A stretch of 64,000 nt of DNA, taken from Microvirga lenta. GTDB lineage: Bacteria; Pseudomonadota; Alphaproteobacteria; Rhizobiales; Beijerinckiaceae. The position numbers were made by a program, and so were the translations under genes. The stretch covers positions 310,001-374,000 of the forward strand of contig NZ_JAJBBR010000001.1 of assembly GCF_020532555.1 (NCBI RefSeq). The letters run 5' to 3'. The notes under the pieces are model-generated. The model ran no database searches, had not been told where the DNA came from, and was given only the letters and a program-made list of their open reading frames with translations. Positions 52,251 to 60,561 of this stretch are shown piece after piece (the stretch's first letter is position 1; every line of letters begins with the position of its first letter).

Positions 52251-54440
52251 TCAGCTATGGTTTGTTCTAGCTGCTAACGGCACAGTCAAGATGATGGCGG
52301 TGCCGGGCGACCGGCTCTTCACCTCCAGCTCACCCCCAAGCTGCCCAATCAGTGAGCGCACCAGCCGCGATCCAAGCCCGCTTTTCGGAGCAGCCTCACC
52401 TGGCATGCCGACACCCTGGTCTTCTACAGTGACCCGCAGGACCTTCTGGCCGTCCTCTCTGGCAATCACGTCAATCGGACCCGGCGCACCCGCATAGGCG
52501 TACTTCACCGCATTCGTCAGAAGCTCGGTGACCACCAGCGCCAGGACCACGGCCTCATTGGTCGGCACCAGCACCTGTCCGGCATACACCTTGATGTGCT
52601 CGGCCCACGCCTGCCCCCAGGCCTCCAGCAGACCCTCCCGCAGCTCCTCCAGGTAGGATCCGAAGTCGATGCTCTGGATCTGATCCGACCGCCACAGGTG
52701 CTGATGGACGGTGCTCACCGCCATGATGCGCCGGGTTGCCTCCTCAAACTGCGCCTTGACCTGCGCGTCGGAGGTCTGTCGGACCTGAAGCTGGAGCATG
52801 GAATTGACGAGCTGGAGGCTGTTCTGGACTCGATGGTGAACCTCCTGCATCAGCAGGTCCTTCTGGCTGAGCAGCACTTCCCTGTCGGCAAGGGTTCGCC
52901 GGAGCTGCACATTCAGCTCCTTCAGGGCGGCCTGTTGGCGCAGATCCAGCACAGCGCGCCGCAGCCTGCGGGCCGCTTCGACTTCGGCTATCGACCAAGC
53001 CCGGGACTGGTGCCGCACCGTCTCCTTCCAGGTCTCGAACGAGGCACGAGGCGTGAGCTGGCCCATGCCCTCGCCCGGCTCCGCCGGCTTGTGGGGATTG
53101 CCTGCCCAGTTGATCGTCTCGATGTGCTCGGCCCGGAACCAGAGCAGGACGAGCGGATCCTCGTGGGACACGACCGTCGCCAGCAATCCGCTCGCCTGCG
53201 CCGCATAGGCCTCGGCCGGGCTGTGGTGCCGCACAAGGCTGTTGGTGGCAAAAGGGTCGGACAGGTCAGATCGGAGCAGCCGGTCCGCCAGCTCGCGGGT
53301 CTGAGCCTCAGATGGGGCATAGCTTGCCTGGCTCACCTTGCCTCGGAACACAACCGCAGCCCCATCGGAGGGGATCAGCTTCTTCAGATCGGCAACAGCA
53401 TCCAGCAGGCCGTTCTCAGTGGATCCCGCTCGCGCGAGCCCCTCCAGGAATTCGTCACGGGCAACGCTGAGGCGGGCCGTCTGCCGGTGCCGCTCGGCAT
53501 CCTCCCGTGCCTTGACCTGCTGGCTCAGGATCTGCCCCACATGCTTGCAGCTTTCCCGCAGCTCGTAGGGCACCAGCTTGGGCGAGGCATGATGGCAAGC
53601 GATGAGGCCCCACAGGGCTCCGTCCACGACAAGTGACACCGACATGGACGCCGCCACCCCCATGTTCTTGAGGTACTGTACGTGAATGGGCGAGACGCTC
53701 CGCAGCGAGCAGTCGCTCATGTCGAGCGGCCTGCCGGTTGCGGGATTGAGCGGCGGGACGAGGGGAACTGGCCGGTAGTCCACGTCCGGAATGACCCGGA
53801 TGAGGTTCTGAAGGTAGAGCGCCCGGGCCTGTTTCGGAATGTCCGAGGCGGGATAGCGGTGGTTGAGAAACGGATCCAGGCTGTCGGCCTTGGCCTCCGC
53901 CACTACGGCGCCGGAGCCGTCGTCGAGGAAGCTGTAGATCATCACCCGGTCGAAGCCTGTGAGGCGCCGGAACTCCCGGCTGGCAGCCTGGACGAGCCGG
54001 GCCAGGTCGGGCGCGGCATCGAGCTCGGCGCTGATCCGGCGCACCGTGGCCAGCGTCTGGGCCGCAGTCTCGGGATGAGGGGTGCTGGGCTCCAGTTCCA
54101 GGATGAGAACCCCGTCGCGCCGGTGGGCGGTCACATCCAGATGCCTGGATGGATCGGCAGGGGCAGGGATGTTTCCCAGATAGAGGGGCTCCGTTGATTG
54201 TACGCCCGCGGAGTGGATCAGGTGGACCGCCTGTGCGCCGAGGACCGCTTCAGCATGCTCGCCGGCAAGCCCATCGACAGCCCGTCCGACAGCATCCCTT
54301 GTCTCACCCGCCCCTTGTTGGATGGCCAGCGTCTCGGAGTCGAGCGCGAGAAGGATGCCGTGCGGTTGGATGGATCCGGGAACATGGATGGGCTCCCGAT
54401 CGCAACTGGTAAGGTCGAGGGAAGGGGTGGGCTGAGTCAT
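52251..54440 (-). CDS. Bacteriophytochrome sensor histidine kinase (HisKA_2)
   Basis: A red/far-red photoreceptor kinase of 729 residues binding biliverdin. Seen: Cys13 in LTSCDREPIHVPGSIQPHG, the usual chromophore attachment site before the PAS domain; the GAF domain with HRYPASDIPKQARALY, IRVIPDVDYRPVPLVP and CSLRSVSPIHVQYLKNMGV; the PHY domain with the tongue motif LTPRASFETW; then, instead of the usual HisKA, a HisKA_2 domain with LLMQEVHHRVQNSLQL, and an ATPase domain with VTELLTNAVKYAYAG and VEDQGVGMPG. All photosensory landmarks are intact. No haem oxygenase is in the element, so biliverdin must come from elsewhere in the genome. Confidence 0.92.
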   Translation of the reverse strand: MTQPTPSLDLTSCDREPIHVPGSIQPHGILLALDSETLAIQQGAGETRDAVGRAVDGLAGEHAEAVLGAQAVHLIHSAGVQSTEPLYLGNIPAPADPSRHLDVTAHRRDGVLILELEPSTPHPETAAQTLATVRRISAELDAAPDLARLVQAASREFRRLTGFDRVMIYSFLDDGSGAVVAEAKADSLDPFLNHRYPASDIPKQARALYLQNLIRVIPDVDYRPVPLVPPLNPATGRPLDMSDCSLRSVSPIHVQYLKNMGVAASMSVSLVVDGALWGLIACHHASPKLVPYELRESCKHVGQILSQQVKAREDAERHRQTARLSVARDEFLEGLARAGSTENGLLDAVADLKKLIPSDGAAVVFRGKVSQASYAPSEAQTRELADRLLRSDLSDPFATNSLVRHHSPAEAYAAQASGLLATVVSHEDPLVLLWFRAEHIETINWAGNPHKPAEPGEGMGQLTPRASFETWKETVRHQSRAWSIAEVEAARRLRRAVLDLRQQAALKELNVQLRRTLADREVLLSQKDLLMQEVHHRVQNSLQLVNSMLQLQVRQTSDAQVKAQFEEATRRIMAVSTVHQHLWRSDQIQSIDFGSYLEELREGLLEAWGQAWAEHIKVYAGQVLVPTNEAVVLALVVTELLTNAVKYAYAGAPGPIDVIAREDGQKVLRVTVEDQGVGMPGEAAPKSGLGSRLVRSLIGQLGGELEVKSRSPGTAIILTVPLAARTNHS

Positions 54441-54721
54441 GGCGGGAACCTAGCTCAGCAGTTCTGTTCGCGCCAGCACGATAAAGGCCTCCAAGGCTTG
54501 GACCTTTCGAAAGCGCCGCCTCCGGCATGAAGTGGCCCCACGCCTTAACCCCTTCGCCCGGGTCCCAATACCCAATGGGCAGGATGGTCTCAGGAGTGCC
54601 GGCTCCAAACAAGACACCATTCTTGTGTCGGCCACCGGAACGTCGCGTTTTGGCACATTCCGGACATCACGCGTACGTCTGCTTTGCCCTCACCCGCGGG
54701 CGTTCATGTGAATTCACGCCA

Positions 54722-55477
54722 CTAGGTTTTGAAGCTGGGCGCCGTAAGGTGTTCCTGGTCCTCCGACGGATCCAGAATCAGTTTCGGCGAACTTGAGTCT
54801 TTCTTCGCCGTCTCCAACTCGGCGAGCAGATTCCAGCCTCGATCAACCCAGGTATCAGCCACCATCGCCACCTTCACCAGATACTCCCGATTAAGGTCTC
54901 TCTCAGATGGATCGGGGGTACGCACGCAGGACACCTGTGTGCGCCGGATCTCATTGCGAAGGTCGCCCCAGCGGGAGCGATCATCAACTTCTCGAAGGTA
55001 GACTGCCAGGGGCAGAGAAAAGCGTTCAACAACTTGCCATCGTCGGTCTGCCACTGGCCCCTGGCTGCCTCTATTCCGGATCAGAAAGTCGAGTGCCCGG
55101 GCAAGCTCCAGGTCACCGATGGACAGCGGCGGCAGGTAGTCTCGCGGAGTTTGCCCGTGAATAATGCCTGCGGTCCGATCCGTTCCGGGAGAGCCGCTGA
55201 AGTCTACGGGTCGGGGTGATTGCTCGCCGCCTTCAGACACAGTCCGAGAGGGCGACGGCCGCGTGCTCGGGGCAGAGATCGCGAGCAGGGCCGCCCTGGC
55301 GAGCAACCCTGCAATGACAGTAAGGAAAACGATCTCTGGCAAACACGGGAGCCGTGGCGCCCGCTCCTTCGCCCTACGAGCGCGACGCATGGCCACTGGG
55401 ATACACGCACCAATCTGTCGTCGAGGAGACCGCAATCCATGACGGTTCTTTTTCCGTTTTGAATTATGCCACTCCAT
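54722..55477 (-). CDS. Hypothetical protein with one membrane helix, next to the mobilization gene
   Basis: A 251-residue protein that I do not recognise. Seen: a basic N-terminus (NSKRKKNRHGLRSPRRQ), one hydrophobic segment (EIVFLTVIAGLLARAALLAI) near residue 55, a proline/serine-rich linker and a helical C-terminal domain with LSIGDLELARALDFLIRNRG and WVDRGWNLLAELETAKK. The start at 55477 has a GGAGG site seven bases upstream and overlaps the preceding gene by 14 bases; the frame extends to 55576. It is coupled to the TraC/TraD-like gene, so a role in conjugative transfer is possible. Confidence 0.55.
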   Translation of the reverse strand: MEWHNSKRKKNRHGLRSPRRQIGACIPVAMRRARRAKERAPRLPCLPEIVFLTVIAGLLARAALLAISAPSTRPSPSRTVSEGGEQSPRPVDFSGSPGTDRTAGIIHGQTPRDYLPPLSIGDLELARALDFLIRNRGSQGPVADRRWQVVERFSLPLAVYLREVDDRSRWGDLRNEIRRTQVSCVRTPDPSERDLNREYLVKVAMVADTWVDRGWNLLAELETAKKDSSSPKLILDPSEDQEHLTAPSFKT

Positions 55478-55760
55478 CGGTCGACCTCCGATGGCTCGGA
55501 TCAAAGACTGTGCCGACAAGGATCGCTCGATCCTGATCACGGGACAGGTACACGTCGAGCCAGCGCCGGAAGGCATCTACCATCGCATCACCGCGACCGG
55601 ATTCCGCAAGAGCCAACATCGCGGCACCGAGCGTGAATTTCATTTGGTTCGCCGTCCTGCGATTGGAGCGATCGAGAGACCGGCGCAGGCGTGCAACTCG
55701 CGCCCGGGCATTCCTTTCTCTCACACGTGCCAGCTCCAGCCTTCGTTCGAGATTGTCCAT
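55464..55760 (-). CDS. TraC/TraD-like small mobilization protein
   Basis: A 98-residue, strongly basic protein with an N-terminal coiled coil (NLERRLELARVRERNARAR) and then RRTANQMKFTLGAAMLALAE, which recalls the small TraC/TraD proteins encoded divergently from the TraA relaxase on rhizobial plasmids. The ATG at 55760 follows a GGGGGACAGAAGG leader; the frame extends to 55895. It probably helps the relaxase at the transfer origin. The family call is by resemblance and gene order. Confidence 0.55.
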   Translation of the reverse strand: MDNLERRLELARVRERNARARVARLRRSLDRSNRRTANQMKFTLGAAMLALAESGRGDAMVDAFRRWLDVYLSRDQDRAILVGTVFDPSHRRSTDGVA

Positions 55761-55949
55761 CCTTCTGTCCCCCTTCGCCGTGGTCGACAGGAATAGAGTA
55801 ACCGGCGCTTTGACTAGCACGAGAGCGAGCTCAAGCTTGCCAGCACGGGGAGAAGAAACCGAGTAGGCAGGCTCGCCTATACATTGCTGTCGCAACGTGG
55901 CTCGAAAAGAATTTCACGGCGGTTCCCGTTCCCGCCGGCGGAGGCGATC
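55761..55949. other. Candidate oriT region between mobilization genes
   Basis: The 189-base space between the divergent TraC/TraD-like and relaxase genes is where related plasmids carry the origin of transfer. It holds a small inverted repeat, TAGGC and GCCTA with a six-base spacer, near 55864-55880. The nick site cannot be recognised. Confidence 0.35.
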
Positions 55950-57380
55950 ATGACGGGGTTCTTTCGTGTTCAGCTTGGTGTTGTCAGCCGATCGGAGGGC
56001 CATTCCGCCGTGAAGCGATCCGCGTACCAATCCTGCGGCCGCCTTGTCGACCATGAGGGCCACCGGTTCGACTACTCCCGGAAGCGAGCGGAGCACGCCA
56101 TGACTGTCATGCTGTGCCCCGACAGCACACCGGAATGGGCGCGCGATCCTGGGGAAGTCTGGCGGCGGGCTGCCGCGATGGAGAAGCGGGTCGACGCCCA
56201 GGAGGCGCGGATCATTGACCTGTCGATGCCGCGACAGGTTCCACGTTCCCTATGGGAGGCTTGCATCCGGCATGTTTACGAGCCCTTCAGTGAGAGAGGA
56301 ATGATCCTCCAGATTGATGTTCATGACAGTCCGGCGAGCGACGGCGGACGCAATGTCAACGTTCATGGACTTGCGACACTACGCCGAATCGAGGGTGACG
56401 GCTTCGCGAAACGGAAGGAGCGGACCTGGAATGACTGGCTTCGCGAGCGGGATGGACGGATCGTCCGGGAAATGATGGCTGAGCGCCTCACGACCTTCTG
56501 CCGGAGTTATGGCATCGACTATGCGGCGGACGCCCGCTCGAATGCCGAGCGGAATCGTCCTGCCCCAGAGCCGGAACTGCCCCGATGGAACTGGGAGGCC
56601 ATGAAACGCACGGGAACTCCGACCGAAGCCTTGGCTGCTCTCCAGCACCATCGCCACTTGCGAAAGGAGTGGGAGGCGGCCAAGGCGGAGCTGGACGCCA
56701 CCAACACCGAGATCACAGTGATCGAGCGGTCTCTGCGGAGCCGCCGAGGCCCACGCATCAACCCAGCCCGAGCGGCAGAGAAGGCTGAAGCCCGTCGGGA
56801 TCGACGGGCAGCGGTTCTCCGAGCTTGGCATGGTGGAGCATGGATTGAGGCCGCGGCCGTCGCCGAGATCGCACGGGCTCGTTACGACGAGCATCGAGGA
56901 CGTCTCTGGCTGGATCTCCAGGATGGCAGTTCGCTGATCGACACCGGGGACGCCATTTATCTTCGGGGACCCATTACCGCTGCCGCCGCGATGGAGACGG
57001 CGGCAGCCGCAGAACGCCATGGTTGGCGCGAGGTCGAGGTCTGGGGCGATCGTGCCTATCGGGATGAGGTGACAATCGCGTGCCTACTTCGCGGAATCAC
57101 CGTGACGAACCACCACTTGTCGCCAAAGGCCCAAGCCCGGCTGGACAGGCTGGTTGCAGAAAAGGAAGCGACTTCGACCGAAAAGCCTGAAGGACAGTGG
57201 GCTCCATCGGCGCCACCGGCCTCAAGTACCGAGGTGTACCGACGCCTGAGGGAGAAGAGACGAGAACAACTTGATGCCAATCAACCAGAGACTACTGGAA
57301 GTGATGTGGCCGATTCGTCGCCAGCGTACCGCCCCCGATCTGCTCGTGTGCGGGAACAACACAGCTCAAACCAGAAATAA
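55950..57380 (+). CDS. MobA/MobL-family relaxase with LPD7-like C-terminal domain
   Basis: A 476-residue relaxase that should nick the element at oriT. Seen: an N-terminal start FFRVQLGVVSRSEGHSAVKR with SAYQSCGRL, the MobA/MobL pattern; the metal-site region NVNVHGLATLRRIEGDGFAK near residue 135, in which the first of the two usual histidines (NPHAH) is Asn; a coiled region; and a C-terminal LPD7-like domain (LQDGSSLIDTGDAIYLRG with HGWREVEVWGD). The ATG at 55950 has a GGAGG site seven bases before it; the frame extends to 55884. There is no helicase domain, unlike full TraA. Confidence 0.75.
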   Translation: MTGFFRVQLGVVSRSEGHSAVKRSAYQSCGRLVDHEGHRFDYSRKRAEHAMTVMLCPDSTPEWARDPGEVWRRAAAMEKRVDAQEARIIDLSMPRQVPRSLWEACIRHVYEPFSERGMILQIDVHDSPASDGGRNVNVHGLATLRRIEGDGFAKRKERTWNDWLRERDGRIVREMMAERLTTFCRSYGIDYAADARSNAERNRPAPEPELPRWNWEAMKRTGTPTEALAALQHHRHLRKEWEAAKAELDATNTEITVIERSLRSRRGPRINPARAAEKAEARRDRRAAVLRAWHGGAWIEAAAVAEIARARYDEHRGRLWLDLQDGSSLIDTGDAIYLRGPITAAAAMETAAAAERHGWREVEVWGDRAYRDEVTIACLLRGITVTNHHLSPKAQARLDRLVAEKEATSTEKPEGQWAPSAPPASSTEVYRRLREKRREQLDANQPETTGSDVADSSPAYRPRSARVREQHSSNQK

Positions 57381-57473
57381 TTTCCGGTTTGGCTGCTCGC
57401 TCTCAGTCTATGACCCTGCCACGAATTGGGGCAGAATCTCTCGGGACTGGCCTTGGATATCTGGAATGGTTGG

Positions 57474-57518
57474 TTGGTATAAAGTTGGTATAGCCAGGAC
57501 CTTAAGTGCTCATACCAA
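57474..57518. repeat. Right arm-type sites: TTGGTAT pair plus inverted copy
   Basis: TTGGTAT at 57474-57480 and 57485-57491, 11 bases apart, followed by the inverted ATACCAA at 57512-57518. The pair matches the left-end pair in sequence, spacing and orientation. This supports binding of the integrase or an accessory factor at both element ends. Confidence 0.6.
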
Positions 57519-57576
57519 GGAGACGTCAGATCTCCTAAAATCCGGTTCTAATCGTTGAAGTATAAGGACTTAGAAG

Positions 57577-57653
57577 TGGTAGCGGAGGAGGGATTTGAAC
57601 CCCCGACACAAGGATTATGATTCCTCTGCTCTGACCAACTGAGCTACTCCGCC
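57577..57653 (-). tRNA. tRNA-Met (CAU), elongator type, element insertion site (attR)
   Basis: A complete 77-base tRNA with encoded CCA. The acceptor stem GGCGGAG pairs with CUCCGCU, with one G-U end pair; D arm AGCUCAGUUGGUCAGAGC; anticodon loop AUCAUAA with U33 and anticodon CAU; T arm GGGGGUUCAAAUCCCUC. The sequence resembles the rhizobial elongator tRNA-Met; a lysidine-modified Ile-CAU is less likely. Its 3' 49 bases equal attL, so the element supplies the 3' half and keeps the gene functional. Confidence 0.93.
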
Positions 57654-57826
57654 CCAGATGGCGGGGCGAACCCCGCGTCAGGCCAGGGCGATATAGGGAA
57701 GGTTGATGCCCCCTGTCAAGGAAGACCCGCGGCCAAGTTCATCTTTTCTCGCCTGCGCGTCCTCGCCCGCTCCTGCAGCCGCGAACGAGGAGGGGAAGCG
57801 AGGCAAGAGCCCCGCTTCCCGGAGGA

Positions 57827-58045
57827 TCAGCCCTTGGGCTTGGTGCGCCAGAGCTGGAATCCCTCGGCCGAGATCGCCTGCTCGATGACGCGGCGCGAGA
57901 ACTTGTGCGGCGGCGCTTCCCGGGACTGGAGCGCACCGGTCAATCCCCATGGGCCATACTTGGCAGGAAGCTTGCTTCCGGCCTCGTCACCCGCGAAGGC
58001 ATGAAGATCGTCCTTGGCCTGGGACGCGAACATGAAGATGCGCAT
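57827..58045 (-). CDS. Conserved-type hypothetical protein (72 aa)
   Basis: A small soluble protein of 72 residues beginning MRIFMFASQAKDDLHAFAGD, with a central LPAKYGPWGLTGALQSREAP and the ending QLWRTKPKG. I do not recognise a family. It reads leftward, downstream of the methyltransferase gene by 84 bases, and its compact composition looks like a real protein rather than a shadow frame. Confidence 0.6.
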   Translation of the reverse strand: MRIFMFASQAKDDLHAFAGDEAGSKLPAKYGPWGLTGALQSREAPPHKFSRRVIEQAISAEGFQLWRTKPKG

Positions 58046-58128
58046 TGGAGCTGACTTTCGCTGAATATTGATCGATTCCTACCCTGAAAATAGGGCGGAA
58101 GCCGCGGGAGTCACGTGTTCCGCGGTCT

Positions 58129-58770
58129 TTAGGCGCGCTTCCTGATGCGCATCAGCTTGAAAAAGCCGGCAGGGAAGAGAGGCTTCAGTTCGACCACATC
58201 CATGAAGCCCGTCTCCCGCGCCCACGCCTCGACGCGGGAGGCCTTGAAGGCAGAACTCCAGCCGATGGCCTTCACCACGGGCGAGGCCAGTTCCTCCATG
58301 GCGGCGACGGGACCGGAAGGCTGGCCGAAGTGGTTGGCAAGAACGATTTCGCCGCCGGGCTTCAGCACTCGCGCGAATTCCGACAGGGCCGTTTCCGGTT
58401 CGGGCACGAGCGTGATGATGAACTGGGCCGTGACGGCATCGAACATCGCATCCGGGAAACCGAGGCGGGTGACATCCATCACCTGCAGGCTCTTCACATG
58501 GGTAAGGCCCCGCTTGTCGACCTTCGCCTGAGCACGGCGCAGCATGTCCTCGGACAAATCGACCCCATAGACCTCCGCGTGGCTCGGATAATAGCCGAGC
58601 GACAGCCCCGTTCCGACCCCGGCCTCCAGGACCTTAGGGCCACAGGCGACCGCGGCGTTGACGGCGGCGCGGGCGGCCGGCTCGGTCAGCTTGTCGTAGA
58701 CAAGGTCGTAGATCGGGGCCCAACGCGCATAAGCCTTGCGCATCAGGGCCGTGGTCGGTCCATCCGTCAT
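58129..58770 (-). CDS. SAM methyltransferase, PmtA-like (phosphatidylethanolamine N-methyltransferase)
   Basis: A 213-residue class I methyltransferase. Seen: YARWAPIYDLVYDKLTEPA at the N-terminus, the SAM-binding KVLEAGVGTGLSLGYYP, VYGVDLSEDML, and a hydrophobic FDAVTAQFIITLVPEPETAL followed by RVLKPGGEIVLANHF. The layout matches the alphaproteobacterial PmtA type, which methylates phosphatidylethanolamine toward phosphatidylcholine at the inner membrane. It lies 22 bases after mnmA on the same strand, so the two are co-transcribed. Another lipid or quinone substrate cannot be excluded. Confidence 0.75.
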   Translation of the reverse strand: MTDGPTTALMRKAYARWAPIYDLVYDKLTEPAARAAVNAAVACGPKVLEAGVGTGLSLGYYPSHAEVYGVDLSEDMLRRAQAKVDKRGLTHVKSLQVMDVTRLGFPDAMFDAVTAQFIITLVPEPETALSEFARVLKPGGEIVLANHFGQPSGPVAAMEELASPVVKAIGWSSAFKASRVEAWARETGFMDVVELKPLFPAGFFKLMRIRKRA

Positions 58771-58792
58771 AGAGTTTCCCTAGATGAGCGCC

Positions 58793-59947
58793 TCAGGCCG
58801 CGGCGGGCGCGGCTTCGGCTGCGGTGCGAGCGATGGTGCCCCCGCCAAGCACCCGTGCCCGAGGAGCATCGCTCTCATAGATGACACAAGCTTGACCGGG
58901 AGACACCCCATCTTCCGCCGACAACAGCTCGACAGTAGTGCCGGTTCCCGAGAACCGAAGGATCGCCGGACGGGGGTCCCTGGTGGAGCGGACGCGCACG
59001 GCCACCTCCATGCCCCCCTCCCCCAGGCTCTCGAGCGGCTCGTCGCCCAGCCAGTTCACGTCGCCGATGCGGATCAGGCGGGTTGCGAGTGCCTCCCGCG
59101 GCCCGACCACGACCCGCGCCTCCTTGGCGTCCAGCCGGACCACGTAGAGCGGCTCGCCGACGGAGAGGCCCAGCCCCTTCCGCTGCCCGACCGTGTAATG
59201 GATGATGCCCTCGTGACGCCCCAGGACCCGGCCGTCCACGTGGACGATCTCGCCGCCCTGGACGGCTCCGGGCTTCAGACGCTCGATGACGTCGCTGTAG
59301 CGCCCCTGCGTGACGAAGCAGATGTCCTGGCTGTCGGCCTTCTCGGCCACCATGAGGCCGAACTCCCGGGCCAGCGCCCGCGTCTCGTCCTTCGGCAGTT
59401 CGCCGAGCGGGAACCGGAGGAGGCTCAGCTGCTCGGGCGTCGTGGCATAGAGGAAGTAGCTCTGGTCCCGGTCCGGGTCGGCGGCGCGGTGAAGGGCACG
59501 GCGTCCGTCCGGCAGGGCACGGCTCGCCACGTAGTGGCCCGTGGCGAGGATGTCCGCTCCGAGCTCCTTGGCGGTGTCCAGGAGGTCCCGGAACTTGATG
59601 GAGCGGTTGCACTCCACGCAGGGGATCGGGGTTTCACCCGCCAGATAGCTCTGAGTGAAGCGGTCGATCACGGCCGCGCGGAAGCGCTCTTCGTAATCGA
59701 GCACGTAATGGGGAATGCCGATCATCTCCGCGACGCGGCGGGCATCGTAGATGTCCTGCCCGGCGCAGCAGGCGCCTTTGCGGTGCACGGCAGCGCCGTG
59801 GTCGTAGAGCTGCAGCGTTATGCCGAGCACGTCGTAGCCTTCGCGCTTGAGAAGCGCCGCCACGACGGAAGAGTCGACGCCGCCCGACATCGCGACCACG
59901 ACGCGAGTCTGGGACGGCTCCTTGGGAAGTCCGAGTGAGTTGAGCAT
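58793..59947 (-). CDS. mnmA: tRNA 2-thiouridine(34) synthase MnmA
   Basis: Thiolates U34 of tRNA Lys, Glu and Gln, using ATP and a persulfide sulfur donor. At 384 residues it has the normal length. Seen: the PP-loop [18 protein letters not shown] at the N-terminus, the region [20 protein letters not shown], the first catalytic Cys in [29 protein letters not shown], the second catalytic Cys in DSQDICFV, and VGQRKGLGL with the C-terminal beta-barrel. All catalytic residues are present. Core housekeeping gene just right of the mobile element. Confidence 0.95.
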   Translation of the reverse strand: MLNSLGLPKEPSQTRVVVAMSGGVDSSVVAALLKREGYDVLGITLQLYDHGAAVHRKGACCAGQDIYDARRVAEMIGIPHYVLDYEERFRAAVIDRFTQSYLAGETPIPCVECNRSIKFRDLLDTAKELGADILATGHYVASRALPDGRRALHRAADPDRDQSYFLYATTPEQLSLLRFPLGELPKDETRALAREFGLMVAEKADSQDICFVTQGRYSDVIERLKPGAVQGGEIVHVDGRVLGRHEGIIHYTVGQRKGLGLSVGEPLYVVRLDAKEARVVVGPREALATRLIRIGDVNWLGDEPLESLGEGGMEVAVRVRSTRDPRPAILRFSGTGTTVELLSAEDGVSPGQACVIYESDAPRARVLGGGTIARTAAEAAPAAA

Positions 59948-60176
59948 CGTTCCATCCAGAGGCGCCGTTCAAGGCGGCGCACGGGAGGGGCCAAAATCCT
60001 TGTATAGCGATTGCCGTTTCAATGTTCCAGAGCGCGGCGGCCAATAAGAGGGCTTTAACTATTATGGCTAAATCTGGGCACCCTCGGAACGAGCCCTGCG
60101 GCGTTTAGGAAAACATTAAGCGCCGTGGCGTAGCTTCGAGCCTAACGAGGTCGTTGAATTTTTGTGTGAGCGTATC

Positions 60177-60452
60177 ATGACCGAACCCCACCGCCCAAGG
60201 GTCAAGTATGTCATTGGGCCTGACGGCAGTCCCCTGACGATTGCCGACCTTCCTCCATCGTCCACACGTCGATGGGTCATCCGCCGCAAGGCCGAAGTCG
60301 TTGCCGCCGTCCGCGGCGGTCTGCTGAGCCTAGAGGAAGCCTGCCAGCGCTATACGCTGACCACGGAGGAATTCCTGAGCTGGCAGCTGTCCATCGACCA
60401 GCACGGCCTCGCCGGACTCCGCACCACGCGCATCCAGCAATACCGCCAGTAA
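60177..60452 (+). CDS. sciP: CtrA inhibitor SciP (DUF1153)
   Basis: A 91-residue helix-turn-helix protein that in Caulobacter binds CtrA and blocks CtrA-dependent transcription in G1 cells. Seen: VKYVIGPDGSPLTIADLPP, STRRWVIRRKAEVVAAVRGG, LSLEEACQRYTLTTEEFLSW and GLAGLRTTRIQQYR, which is the whole SciP/DUF1153 pattern. The ATG at 60177 gives the usual length; the frame extends to 60162. A strong terminator follows. Its place near a flagellar gene and a FlbD-like regulator is typical for alphaproteobacteria. Confidence 0.93.
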   Translation: MTEPHRPRVKYVIGPDGSPLTIADLPPSSTRRWVIRRKAEVVAAVRGGLLSLEEACQRYTLTTEEFLSWQLSIDQHGLAGLRTTRIQQYRQ

Positions 60453-60477
60453 CCCTTTCGCAGGGATCTCCATCGCA

Positions 60478-60505
60478 GGCGCTGCCGAAAGGGCGGCGCC
60501 TTTTT
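60478..60505 (+). terminator. Rho-independent terminator of sciP
   Basis: A nine-base-pair stem, GGCGCTGCC and GGCGGCGCC with one G-T pair and a five-base loop, followed at once by TTTTT. It lies 26 bases after the sciP stop. Confidence 0.85.
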
Positions 60506-60531
60506 CGTTTATCCGCCGACCTGCCGCCACG

Positions 60532-60547
60532 TTAAGCAATTCCTAAC
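60532..60547 (+). promoter_or_regulatory. CtrA-like box upstream of the FlbD-like gene
   Basis: TTAA-N7-CTAAC is one base from the CtrA consensus TTAA-N7-TTAAC. It lies between the sciP terminator and the FlbD-like gene. Since CtrA, SciP and FlbD act together in alphaproteobacteria, the place is fitting, but single near-matches arise by chance. Confidence 0.45.
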
Positions 60548-60561
60548 CATAGATTGGGAAA

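Larger units (their letters stand above)
38250..57625. mobile_element. Integrative mobilizable element of about 19.3 kb in tRNA-Met
   Basis: The two 49-base direct repeats enclose 19,327 bases from repeat start to repeat start. Inside, in order: a tyrosine integrase by the left repeat reading inward, a RepA/primase-like protein, a DUF3102-like protein, sensory and transport cargo, a TraC/TraD-like protein and a MobA/MobL relaxase by the right end. Paired TTGGTAT sites flank both ends. No type IV secretion or coupling-protein gene is present, so the element is mobilizable rather than self-transmissible. Tn/IS-type transposase genes are absent. Confidence 0.88.

Noticed and set aside
52596..53636. 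346-codon + strand frame opposite the phytochrome gene
   Set aside because: Shadow of the phytochrome GAF/PHY region; it lacks any motif and a ribosome site.
38250..57653. Self-transmissible conjugative element (ICE)
   Set aside because: No VirB/TrbB-type ATPases, pilus genes or coupling protein are present in the interval; only integrase, replication and mobilization genes are seen.
58784..59938. 384-codon frame on the + strand opposite mnmA
   Set aside because: MnmA is unmistakable on the other strand; the mirror frame is His/Asp/Val-rich with no domain.
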